In this document: piece after piece, positions 26,101 to 37,900 of the stretch | How the letters are laid out: each line of letters starts with the position of its first letter | Position numbering within the stretch: position 1 is the first letter of the stretch | From: Gymnorhina tibicen | Taxonomy: Eukaryota; Chordata; Aves; Passeriformes; Artamidae | DNA: 64,000 nucleotides | Assembly (NCBI GenBank): GCA_013399875.1 | Contig: VXAZ01002496.1 | Span: forward strand, 763,119 to 827,118 | Reading direction: 5' to 3' | Notes under the pieces: model-generated | Told to the model about the DNA's origin: nothing | The model's database searches: none | The model's input: the letters and a program-made list of their open reading frames with translations, nothing else | Made by a program: the position numbers and the translations under genes

Positions 26101-29100
26101 ATGATGGGATTCTCATTCCCAAACTCGCTAGCACACATTTTGGGGAAGCAGCTGTTCCATAAGCTCGTGTCTCTGATAATGCAGTTACCGTGTCCCAATG
26201 AGGTTTTAATGTCTTTCACATGTATCTGGTTCACATTGAGATCACACTTATTAGATACAGCTAAAAGATAAGTGATAGACCTCATTTATTCCATAAAGTT
26301 ATACAGAGAGTACCAAAAGCAGTAAGTGAGATATGGGAGAATAAGCCTTAGCACAAGGATGTTTTATCTTTCAAAGTGAGGAGGTTTGCATTCTCCCAGA
26401 GAACTCCTTAAGGAGATCCTGGATGAAAGAAAACCAAAGCAGCCTTGTTTTAACTACCCAAAAACTTAACTTTCTGCCTGGCTATCAGTTCAGGAGTTCT
26501 TCCCTCCAGGCTATGCAGCAGTGTGCAAACAGGGTACGTCATCTCCCTTGACGAGATGCTGCCCTTCTGAGAGCTGATATTTCTTTGGTTTCCTCCCACT
26601 ATTCGTGCTCTGTGTTTCACAGAAACACACAGGGAATGCAAATAGAAAATCAAAAGGTAACCTTGAGGACTTAGATGGCTGCTCTTAGATGGCTGGAATA
26701 CTTTTACGTACTCCTTTCTTTCTTTCCTAAGTTAAGAGGATTTCTTCATTATGTGACTGCTTTTAGCTGTTTAGCATCCCTGGGACAGCAACACTTGTAT
26801 TTTGCAAATCATCTGAGAAAACAGAAAAAAAAATCTAAGTGAGATGCCAGTGTATTGATCACTTTCCCCTTTTTTCATCTGAAGAGGTCAGCTTAACCAC
26901 AACTGTAAACCTACAGCGTAACTTCCAAAACACATAAAATCTCCTTTGTTTTCTTGTCTACAGCCTGTATGATTTGCACAGTGAATCTTTTCCTGGCCTT
27001 GTACCTTCCAGCTGTCATACTAGAGATGTTTACAGTGAGAGTTTCATGACTCAAGGTGTATCAAGGTCCCTGCAGAACCTTAGACACTGGAGCTCTCTAA
27101 GTTTTCCAATAGTTATTGGAGAGCCTGCTGGAACCAGCTACTTCAACATCACTCCTTTAACCAGCTCTCCTCTCTTCCATCTGACTTCATGTGAAGAAGA
27201 ATACTCTGGGTGCTCTCTGGGCACCTTGACATGTCCCCTAAAAAAGAAGCTGAACCTTCCTTTTGAAGGAGCCATTGACTTTTCCCACTGATTCCACTCC
27301 AGAACAGAAGTTTGCTTTGCTTAGCTGGATAACCTAATCCAGCTGAACCCTTCTGAATGTTGTGACAACACCTGGAACAAGACGATACAGGCACTTACTT
27401 CCTGCTGATGAGAACTATGCAGCACTTGCTTCCTTGGGTGAAAAGCAGTAGGTTGGGATGGGTCAAATACAGGTCCAGACACAGGGATGATGTTTTAGTG
27501 CTTTTCACTTCAGCCAGGCAGAAATTTCTGACACCAGAACCAGTGACTAAACTGAAACAGTGAAAATTTCTGTTGTCAAGTCTTGCCTTCCTTTATGGAT
27601 GTTCACTGGGATAAAAAGATTCTCGGCTGTCCTCATTAGAGGTTAAGAAATGGGTCTAAGAGATTCAGGCATTGCTGTGTCTGACTTCTGACTGGGGCCA
27701 GGGGAGTGGAGCTGAATCCTTTCAGAAGATCATTTCTAGGAAAGGCCCAAGGCCAGTCCAGAGCAGGCTGTGTCATGAAAACATCTGATGACAATTCTTT
27801 TATTTCCACAGGATCTGAGCTTGGTCCTCACACCCTTCCTGGGACAGCCATTTGAGGCCTTGTCTGCTGTTGCACTTTTCTTCATGGCCATTTCTTCACG
27901 GCCATTTCTTCCACCTAGCAGAGATTCAGAGGCTGTCAGCTGCACAGCCTCATTCCCAATTAGGACAGCTCTTTGGGCTCGTCCCAGAATTCCTCCAGTG
28001 GTGTCAGAATTCCATCCAAATGAAGAAATTAACATCTGCTTTATTTGCTAATCTTCCCAACTCCGTGGCTGAGCCATCTTTGGACACTGAATACCAAGAA
28101 GGCCATTTTTTATTGGTGTGTTATGTCCCATAAGTCATCCTGGGTGATTCCTTGGTGTGGGTGTGCTGGGCTGCAGTAGATCTTGGCTCCGTCTGCAGGG
28201 AGCTTCCTGCCTGGGACGCCACTCTTTCAGCCACATCTCTGTGATTGTCAAGGCACCGTGGAACACTAATATATTTTACAGAATGGTCTTTTTATTGAAA
28301 AAAAACCAGCTGCACATCCCCAGCAAGTGTATGATGGAGATGGGTATTGGAATCACCCAGCATTCATGGACTGGGTCTCAGAAGAAAAATCATTACCACT
28401 AACTGCAGTTCTCTAAGCTATAATATCCATCATGCACAATTGCTACCTATTTTCCTTCCTTCCTCTTTTTCCAGCTGTCTTTTCTTAGGTACTTCTGCTG
28501 TTGAGCCTCCCCACAGTGCGCTGCTATCTTGTGATGATTATATATGTGGGACGGAAGGTAGAGCATGTGTGCCCCCTCTGGGTATGGCTTCAGTAAAAAC
28601 AAGTCTGGCTCCACTTTGTTCTGCAAACCTCCACACTGTAAATGTATACATCTGAAAAAAAAACCCCAAACATATCCAGGAACCACAGCCCCCAGTAAGT
28701 AACCTGGCTTTCCTCCTCTTGGCTGCATAAATAACACTCCCCTCTGCCTGCCCTTTGAGAATAGCAGCCACTTTCACAAAACTTCCCTCAGCATCTGGAG
28801 GAAGACTGACAGTCAAACTGCAGCCCATCCATGCATGGGAGTACAAGGATTTCTTGAACGCTGTTAAGAGAAGATGGCCAGCAAAGCAAAGCAAATACAG
28901 CCCGGCAAAAAGGCAAGCATGCCAAAATGCAGGATTGCAGGTAGGACTAGGATGTCCATGTCACAGGGTGCTACAAGGAAGAGCTAGAAGGAGACAACTT
29001 TTGCCTTGGTATGTTTATGTCTACATTAAGACACAACACAGCATACTGGCGAAATGAATGGGGTAGTGAAGAGGTAGTAATATTTTGACAGGTTTTTATT

Positions 29101-29654
29101 TCTCTCTCATGCCAGAACCACTGAAGAATCAGGACAAAAAATAATGAAAATGCCACAGTGGTGTTGTCTAGTGACGTGGATGGAGTAACAAGGGCTTTTT
29201 ATCTGCCACGATGAAGTTTGGTTGCCGAGTTGAGAAATGCTCCTTCCCCTACCTCAGCTTCCCATCCGTGTACTTTGCACTGAATTAAGATTCCAGTGAT
29301 GGAAACAGCAGTGATTTCTGCATGTTAGTAAGAGAGTACCTTCCTGTACATTCCAGCTGGCATTTTATCCAGTTCCTCTGATTTAATGAGTTAGCTCGTG
29401 TAGGGGGGCAAAGAGCAGCCGCTCCCGAGGAGACGCCAGGCCCTCACAACTCCCTGCACCTCCCTGTTGCCATTGACTCTGTGCACCGGTTTCTTTTCTT
29501 TGGATAAAACTAAGGGACCAGTAACAAAAAAGGCCTTTCCAGACTTCTCATTTCGGTGGATTGCCGCTGGGCTATTTCAGTGGAAGCGAACAGCGGGCAG
29601 GGCAGGTCTCTCCCAGCGCGTGAGGGAGACCGTGACCCAGTGCGGGGAGCGGAG

Positions 29655-29720
29655 CGCTTGAAGGTTGTACTCGGTGATCTCACGGGGTTTATTCCAACCT
29701 AACCGATCCTGTGATTCTGC
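29655..29720 (+). mobile_element. CR1 LINE 3' tail just upstream of PWP1
   Basis: GTTGTACTCGGTGATCTCAC, then TTTATTCCAACCTAACCGAT, then CCTGTGATTCTG matches the forward 3' end of CR1. It ends about 35 bases before the assembly gap that should hold the PWP1 promoter and first exon. Confidence 0.82.
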
Positions 29721-29755
29721 GCGAATCCCGGAGACGGGGCAGTGCCAGCGCCCCT

Positions 29756-30058
29756 NNNNNNNNNNNNNNNNNNNNNNNNNNNNNNNNNNNNNNNNNNNNN
29801 NNNNNNNNNNNNNNNNNNNNNNNNNNNNNNNNNNNNNNNNNNNNNNNNNNNNNNNNNNNNNNNNNNNNNNNNNNNNNNNNNNNNNNNNNNNNNNNNNNNN
29901 NNNNNNNNNNNNNNNNNNNNNNNNNNNNNNNNNNNNNNNNNNNNNNNNNNNNNNNNNNNNNNNNNNNNNNNNNNNNNNNNNNNNNNNNNNNNNNNNNNNN
30001 NNNNNNNNNNNNNNNNNNNNNNNNNNNNNNNNNNNNNNNNNNNNNNNNNNNNNNNNNN
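29756..30058. other. Assembly gap (303 N) covering the expected PWP1 first exon
   Basis: The next sequence to the right is very GC-rich, typical of CpG-island promoters lost from short-read assemblies. The PWP1 start codon is not visible on either side. The first coding exon (23 codons in human, from memory) is therefore inferred to be here. Confidence 0.95.
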
Positions 30059-30470
30059 CCCCCCGCCTCCCTCCGCCTCCCTCACCCCTCTGTGTCCGCC
30101 CCGCAGGTGCAGCTCAGCGAGGAGGAGCTGAAGGGTCTCATCGAGGAGGCGCAGGACAGGCTGGGGTGAGCCGGGGCAGCGGGAGGGACGCGCCGCATCT
30201 CCCGGGCTCTGCTGGGTACGCGGCCGGAGCGCCCCCGGGCCCGGCCGCACACAGAGCTGTGCAGGGGAGGGGGCGTCCCGGGCACGGGAGAAGCGCAGGC
30301 CGGGGGCTGCAGGGCCGGCCCGGGGAGCAGCAGCGAGGAGCGGAGACCGGCAGCAGCCAGCGGGAGTTCCTCCTCCAGACACCGTGCCGAGGGAGCCTGG
30401 CGTCCGGGAGGGTCGGCGGTCCGGAGGGCGAACGGAGGAGCACCGGATGGGGTAGATCCTGCTGTCGTCG
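30059..30470 (+). promoter_or_regulatory. PWP1: CpG-island flank of the PWP1 promoter
   Basis: The sequence is dense in C, G and CpG (for example GACGCGCCGC and TACGCGGCCGGAGCGCCCCC), in contrast to the AT-rich surroundings. It overlaps PWP1 exon 2 and the start of the next intron. The promoter role is inferred from position and composition; the core promoter lies in the gap. Confidence 0.65.
30107..30165 (+). CDS. PWP1: PWP1 exon 2
   Basis: The exon is 59 nt, with acceptor CGCCCCGCAG before 30107 and donor GTGAGC at 30166. It encodes [19 protein letters not shown] plus two bases of a glycine codon, matching the VELSKEEVKRLIAEAKEKL helix remembered for human PWP1. Confidence 0.92.
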
Positions 30471-33400
30471 TGGCCATGACTACACGGTTGCGTTCCCGTG
30501 TGGCTCCTCAGGTGTCAGCTGCGGGCTGTCGGGCTGGATGAGCATTTCGGGGCCTGGCGCTCTCTGGAGCTGCTGGTCCCGCCTACGGGGAGAATTGAGG
30601 CGCTGGGTTTGTAACCGTGGGTGCTGCGGAGATGTGGCAAACCGAGGTGGGAGTCCCAGACTGAGTGGGAAAAAGTGACGCCGAGGGTGGGACAGGACAG
30701 TCTAGGTCTGGAGGCCACGGTGGAGATCAGAGTGATGTGGTATTTACGCTTTGGTAAAAAGGGCAAAACATCACTCGGGGGTGTATTTATGGTTCACAGG
30801 TGAAACTGGAGACATCACAACTCTCCCCTCAGCACTGAGAGCCCTTAGTTATGTAGTTGTGTTAAGTTTTGTCACTTTGCTTTTAAGAAAAACGTATTTA
30901 CAAAAACCATAACATCAGTGACATATTTAGGAAACAAGATCTAGAGAAGACAAGAAAGAAATGTCTCTCTTTGGTCTAGAAAAATAAGAGTTTGAGATCT
31001 TACTCCATTTTCTGGGCTTTTTCTGTCACATCTGTTCATGGATTTAGGCTTCTGAGTGTTTCAGCTGTGTAGGGTGTGTGGTTGTACCAGAGTGTGTGTG
31101 GTACCAGATCCAACAGGTTGCAGAAAACTTTATTTTATAGTTGGATTAATATTATCCACCTCATTTCTGTTGGATGTATCAGTGACACTATTACAGAGTG
31201 TGTCATCACAGACTGTGTTTTATTCTGTTTTTTCTGGTTTGGGTTATTTAATGGTTCCAAAATAAACACTTGGAGGATTCTTGCTTCATGTTAATTTCTT
31301 AACTGATTAATGTTCCTGTTTTCTGTGGAGTTACTTGTTTCCCCTTTATATGTGTAAACTTTTGGTTTTCTAAGTGATTTCCCTTCTCTTTCACTCTCAA
31401 AAGCATGGAAAGATTGGAGGTGCTGGTTTTTATACATTCTGTAAAACTTCAGGATGGAAATTTGAAGACCATGTGAACCAACCAAAGGTGTTGTGATCTA
31501 TTTATAATTTGTTGTACCTTGAAGAATTTGTTGCAGCACCTCAGTTTTTTTCCTGTGCAAAGATCACAAACAGATTTATTGGCATAAAGACTTTAAGCCC
31601 ATGTGAGCAGCTAGGACTGCGTGCTGAAATCCCTGCAGCAGCACCCTGGAAGCGTTGTACACGTCTGCCACAGTTTCTCAGGGCTGTGTATCTTTCCACA
31701 GGGATGGTGCTGGTGGCAGTGATGAAGGCCAGACAGCATGTGACACGAATGCACCCATGCCTGGCAGCAGCTCTAAGTCTTCCCAAAACAATGAAGAGCA
31801 GTCTGATCATGAACTGGATGAATATGATTTGGACAATTACGATGAAGAGGAATACACGGGTAAGAGAAATTTGCGTGTCAGATGTGCAGTGTAAGTGAAG
31901 AACCTTTCCACTTCTTGTTGTACTTAAGACCTTAATATCCTAAGGCTACATAGTGTTAAGTTTCAGATGCTGTAAATTCACAGTTTTAATGATTTGCTTG
32001 TCCCATCTTGGGAAGTCACTTAGTGAGGGAAACAGTTCAGTGTCCCCCTCCCTGACACAAGAACCAAGAACGTATTAGGAAGGTTGTCACTGTGTCTGCT
32101 GTGGTGCTGGAGCAGAGCAGCAGAAGTCCCTGAAAGCACTAAGCAATTTATCTTGCTGAGGTACTTGTGTTTTGGAACTTGGAAGTTCATTTAGCCCACT
32201 CCTGGTATTTTGCTGTGTAGGTAATACAGGTGTTGGTACAGGAGTTTCTAACTTTGCCTGTCACTGACGTGTATGAAAAGTGTTCTGCAATTCCCATCTA
32301 GGTGTTTTAAAACTTGGAGACTCTTTGGCTACTCTGGCGGTATATGGGAGCAATGAAAACGATCCTTACATCACTTTAAAAACCACCGTGAGTACTTAAA
32401 GAATGTTAAATATCTTAAACGGCATAAACTTCAAAATCAGTTAAATTTTCCACTCTGCCTTGAGATGTGTAAATGCTTGCAGTCCTTTTTCAAAGGTGTG
32501 CCAGATTTTTGATTGGATGGTGCTCTTTTCTTTTAAGGTTGCTTTGTGCAGTCCCTTCTTTCTGTGCCTTTTGCATTTAAGTAGGAGGTTAAGGTGAACT
32601 GGCTCCTTACTTAAACCATGCACTTGTGTACATGGAGTGGTTTTTCACCTGCCTGGTAGGACACAGAAAACACTTGAAGAAGTAACAAGTCTCAGGCCAC
32701 TAGTGGCCAAAATTAGAAAATTTCCCAGACTGCAAGCCTCTTGCACCTTCCAGTAGTTTGTGTAAGAAACTGGGCTGAGGTGGACTCAGGCAATGTGTCA
32801 AATTAAGGATTTGGCATGAGGAAATGCACCTCCATTGAGCCTAGATGGACAGCATTATATATATATACATATATATATATGTAAAAAATACTGTGTCATT
32901 GGCTGCTTCTGCCTGTATTAGTTTCCACTATCAGATGGGGAACATCTTTGCAGAAGCTGGGTTTGTAGATACACAGAAAATGAATTTTCTCAAGCCCTTC
33001 TTCCTGTGCTTAAGTTTTTCCCCAAATTCTGAAAGTTCTTCAACGTGCATTTTCTGTTGTCTTTTGGTATTTGCTACTGGAACTGTTGAAGACTAAGTCT
33101 TGTGTAACCTTAAGTTAATTCAGAGAATTGCAGGACTTGATAGAATTCAAATATTGAAGTATGCTTGAAGTGAATAAAAAAGAAATAAAAAGCTTGCAAT
33201 GAGAAGTCCAAATAGTCTTGTGTGTGTTGAAGATGGGAAGGATGGTACTCTGCATAAGATTATTGACTTATGTACAGTTCTTAATTTTTCACTAACAAAA
33301 ATTCCCAAGTTCCTTCGATTCCTCAGTAACAATGAAAATCAGATGAGAGGTTACATCTGTTCTGGTACAGCTGAATGCCCAGCAGAGCTGTAGGCAGCTC

Positions 33401-34867
33401 TTTTTGGGAAATATTTTCCAGGAGGTAGACAGTGGAATTATTTCCTGGATGTGAGGAGCAGCTGCAGCATCGTTATTGGGTAAAATGCTGTTATATTATA
33501 TAAGTGGTCAAGGCACAGGAGCACAAGGGAGATAACCTTTGTTTGTGGGCTCCTCATGGTGATTTTCTTTTCAGCAATCAGCTGCATCATGATAGCCTTG
33601 AAATGTGGTTTCATATTTGATAATTAAACACCTCTAGAAATCCACCTAGGTTCACACAGAAGTCCTTCAATCTAATTTAATGACTATCCACTCTCCCCGG
33701 GATCAGGCCTGGTTCCTGCCTTTCTCTGTTTAGCACCGTAAGGTGGGTGGGCATCGAGATGTGGGATTTTGAGTGTTCAGTGATGGTTCAAAATTACCGA
33801 TTCCACCTTTTGAACATGTGTAGTTTTGTGCTTTTATGTGCATTGCTTAACGCCCCTTGTCCTCTCCTTTTGCTGTTCAGGAGCAATATGAACAGGAGGA
33901 CTTTTTGATTAAGCCCAGTGACAATCTTGTCCTTTGTGGCAGAGTTGATAAAGACTGCTGTAGTTTGGAGGTCCATGGTGAGTAAAATAGGGTTTGTTCT
34001 TTACAGTGAACCTAGGGAATGTCTTGCCTAGCTGTGTTGAAGAGGGAGTGGGCTGATTTTGGGAAGGATTTCTCTCCCCTTCTGCCCTGTCCTTTTCCAA
34101 CTGCTTTAGCAGGACTGCTGTATTTGCTGTGGAGTTACTGTTATGTAAAGGATAGCTTGCCTCTTTCAGCCTGTATAGCAATTCCTTTCCTTATTTAATT
34201 TCTTAAAACTTTTAGAAAATGCTATGGCATTTTTATTCTCTGAACATACACTCTTCATTCCAGTCTTACTTTCCATATCCTGCAAGCATCCTCTAGTGGT
34301 CTGTTGTTTTGGGGTTTTTTTCTTTAGCTTTCTCCTTGCTTTTTTACATGGGCTTTCCACTGCTAGGATTAGAAGAACCAGCACCTTTATCATCATGGTT
34401 TAGAAGAGATAATCCTTAATAGGGCCTGAATACTGCTTGTTCTAGCAATAGGTTTAATTTTGCTGTGTAAAAGATTTTTCTTGCAGCCAATGAATACTAT
34501 TGAACGTGCTGAAATTATCATCTTGTCTTACTGTGGTTCTTTTTGGGAATGTTTCTGGCCGCTTGTGCTGTGGTCCATGTTTCTGTAGGCAAAGTATTTT
34601 CATTTTAAGCAAGCAACATGACCAAATTTTGTGTGAAAGCATCTCTTCAGATACCAGCATGTGGCATTTTCTGTGTCTGGAGGTGTTCACAAATTTTATT
34701 AACTGTAAGTTTATACCCAGTATAAACTTACAAAACAATAGCAAAGGCTTCTGCAGTTTCTAAAATTGGGTAACCTTGTCTTACCTGACTACTAAGACAA
34801 CTTGGTTAACTGGAGACTTCAGTTAGTATCTGAACATCTGTCACATGCACTTTAAAGTGGCACTGTG

Positions 34868-34938
<71 letters not shown>

Positions 34939-37900
34939 TGATAAGATGCTATTAAAATAATTAATGGGTTTTCTCTGCTGTCTGGTAAATTATTTTATTA
35001 TAAGGAGAAAAATAGCTGGCTCCAGGGAATTTGTGTTTAGTATATGGCTGCTTTACCAAACTTTTCTTGTATCTCAGTTACCATCTTCTAAAGGTAACTC
35101 CTTCTGACTTCTTCAGCTTCCTCTGATTTGTCTTTTTACCTTCAGTTCCCCTTCAATTTCATCTGGAATAATTTTTTTTAATCGCTAATCCTGTAAAATG
35201 AATGTATGCTGATGTAGAAGGTGCTGGATATGGAGCATGTCTTACGAAGAGATCTTACAAACAAAGTGGTGCTGGGGATAACGTATCAAACCTTTACTGA
35301 ACTTGCCACTTCTGTATCTAAAGTACACAGGAGAGTGTTTATTTTGTGTATTTCTGTGAAGCACAACATTTGTACCTGGAGGGTCTGGCCTCTGCAGTAA
35401 AACTCTGAACACTCTGTGAATTTACCTTCTACATCTCCTTGACAATTTCGTTTTTGCCACAACTGCCTTTTGTAGAAGTGACCTGTTTATACTTGTTTGC
35501 TTTCCCTCTTCACTGATGTCTTGCATAACTTTAATTATTTTTCAGTTTATAATCATGAAGAGGACTCATTTTATGTACATCATGACATTATCTTGCCTGC
35601 TTACCCTCTGAGTCTGGAGTGGTTGAATTTTGATCCTAGTCCAGATGAATCAACAGGTGAATTACAAAGGATACTCTTAAGTGTCCAGTGAAAGAACTTT
35701 TGCTTGAAAAGAATATAAGTGTAATGTTGTCACTAAATAATTTCTTCCTGCAGTAGAAAGAGAAATAAAATCAAGATGTTAATATCAAGATAATCTTGAC
35801 TTGAGATAACCGAGATGTGAATATCAGGTATTTTTGCTTGGTGATACAGTCATCTTAGTGATGCTGCTGTAACAAATGATTTTACTAAAATACTGATTTT
35901 ATTACAAACAGTTGTCACTTAGCAGACCAGAGCAATCTCTAAAATCTGCTTTACTTTCTGTTTGCAAATGAAAGGTTGCTTTTGTTCAATCTCTTTATGT
36001 CCAATGCAGTTAATGAAATGTCAAACACAGCAAAATTTATATATATTTATGTATTTAGTAACATTTTTCCTGTGTTTCACTGATACTTTTTTTTTCCATA
36101 GTACAGGGGATGTGGTTTAGTTTTGGTTTGGTTTTTTCCTTTAAAAAGAAACAAGACATGCAACTTTATAGAGCTTATTTGAACAGTTACTTGTACTGAA
36201 GGGGAAGGAGAGCAAGGAAATTTTTTTCTGGCAACATCTTCTGTCAGCTGGTATTTTTAAATTGCTCCTTGCCAGTTATAAACATAAATATGTTCAAATA
36301 CAAGGTTGTGACACGTAAGTTTTACTTAACCAAAGAAATAAGCAATAGCTGGATTGCCAAATACGCTGTTTCACAATGAAATAAATGTGGTTGCATTTGG
36401 GTTTTTGTTTGTAGGAAATTATGTTGCAGTGGGTAACATGACCCCAGTCATTGACATTTGGGACCTTGATGTAGTAGAATCCTTGGAACCAGTCTTTTCT
36501 CTTGGAGGCAAGAAAGAGAAAAAGAAGAAAAAGAAAGGAAAGAAAGTAAGTGTTGCAAAGTGGTTTACCTGGTTGGATGGAGGAAATTTAGAGCAGGGAT
36601 AATGCCTTCCTCCCCCTCCCCCCACAATATTTGAAATGCTAATTGTTCTCTAAATAACTAAATCCTGGAATTAAGAGCAGAACAGGAATGGGGTGGTGTC
36701 CCAGTAAACTTTGAATCTTAACTATTTAAAATTAGAAGTTGCAGGAACTGGCAGTTGCAAGGACCCAAAGCTCAGTTAATTGGGAGGAGAGAGAGGGAAC
36801 TGCCAGGAGTGCTTAGAAAGAAGCTAAAGAAGTTGCACATTAGCTGGAAATAATGAGGTTTCTTTTACTAGCCTGAAGGGAGTAACCAGTTCTGTAAACC
36901 CAGCAGCTGGAGCAATCTGAGATCTGGGGTGGGAGGCAGGGTGCAGGTGGTGCAGAGACAGTTCTCTCAAAAGCTGTGTTGCAGCAAGTGAGAGTAATTT
37001 AATATGTTGTTTGTGAAGGCTTTAGGGAATTCATACTAATGTGGAGTAAAGCTTGATTTGCACTGAAGCTGTAATTTTCAAAAGTCTGTTTATGTCATAT
37101 GTGTGTACACAGAGTTTATCTTCAGAAGGGACTGTGGAAGGACATACTGATGCTGTGCTTGATCTTTCATGGAATAAACAAAGCAGGTAAAAGAATACTT
37201 GAATAACAATGGATATTACAAAATTGCAGTCTTAAATAGGCATACAATTTTCGCACAAAATCCAAAAACTTGAGAGCACTGCTGAAATTAATGCATTCTT
37301 AAAAATACACCCCTGTTTTTTCATCTTTTTAACTAGAGCTCGTGATTTTTGAATTTTTTTAAAGTACTCGTATATTGCTGTAGGTCACTTTTGATTTGCA
37401 GGTTGTCCAGATGAAGGCAGGGCAAAGGTGGGTGTGAACCATTTGATAAATTGTATACATTTCACTTGTTCAAACAGGAGAAGCAGAAGGGCTGCCCTGA
37501 GCTATGCTGATCTGCCAGTGGCCTAAACCACCATTTCAACAGAGACAAGTAGATTTATAGAAGAAAATCCTTGCTATTCTGTTTTTTTTTCCTTCTGGCT
37601 TTTGCCCCAAAGCTGTGAACAGAAAAGAGAGTGTAAAAGCCCTAATAGCACAGTTACAGAAATGCCTCTGGCCTCTAGGCAGAGAAAATTCCCAGTGGCC
37701 TGAATGAACTAGAAATGGAGTACTGCTATTGAAGCAACACAAAGCTGGCCCATCTTAGTGCAGAGGTCAAGGACAGTGTGCTGACTGAAGTGAAGATGCT
37801 GCTGGGTTTTTATCACTTAGGTGGTTGTTAACAGTTCATCTGTCAGAGGATCCTCAGCAGGGGTCTGGAAACTGCTTCAGTCAGACACAGGCTGTTTTGG

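Larger units (their letters stand above)
13801..29650. other. Intergenic interval ABTB3-PWP1
   Basis: About 15.8 kb without a supportable gene, tRNA, or recognisable mobile element of any length. Open stretches on both strands are short (at most about 154 codons), lack family motifs and often overlap each other antisense, as expected by chance. Contents seen are an assembly gap (16389-16483), short A/T runs and one TA repeat (23152-23173). Confidence 0.6.

Noticed and set aside
29665..30678. Long open frames spanning the gap on both strands
   Set aside because: They are open only because the N run has no stop codons. The flanks have no family similarity apart from the real PWP1 exon 2.
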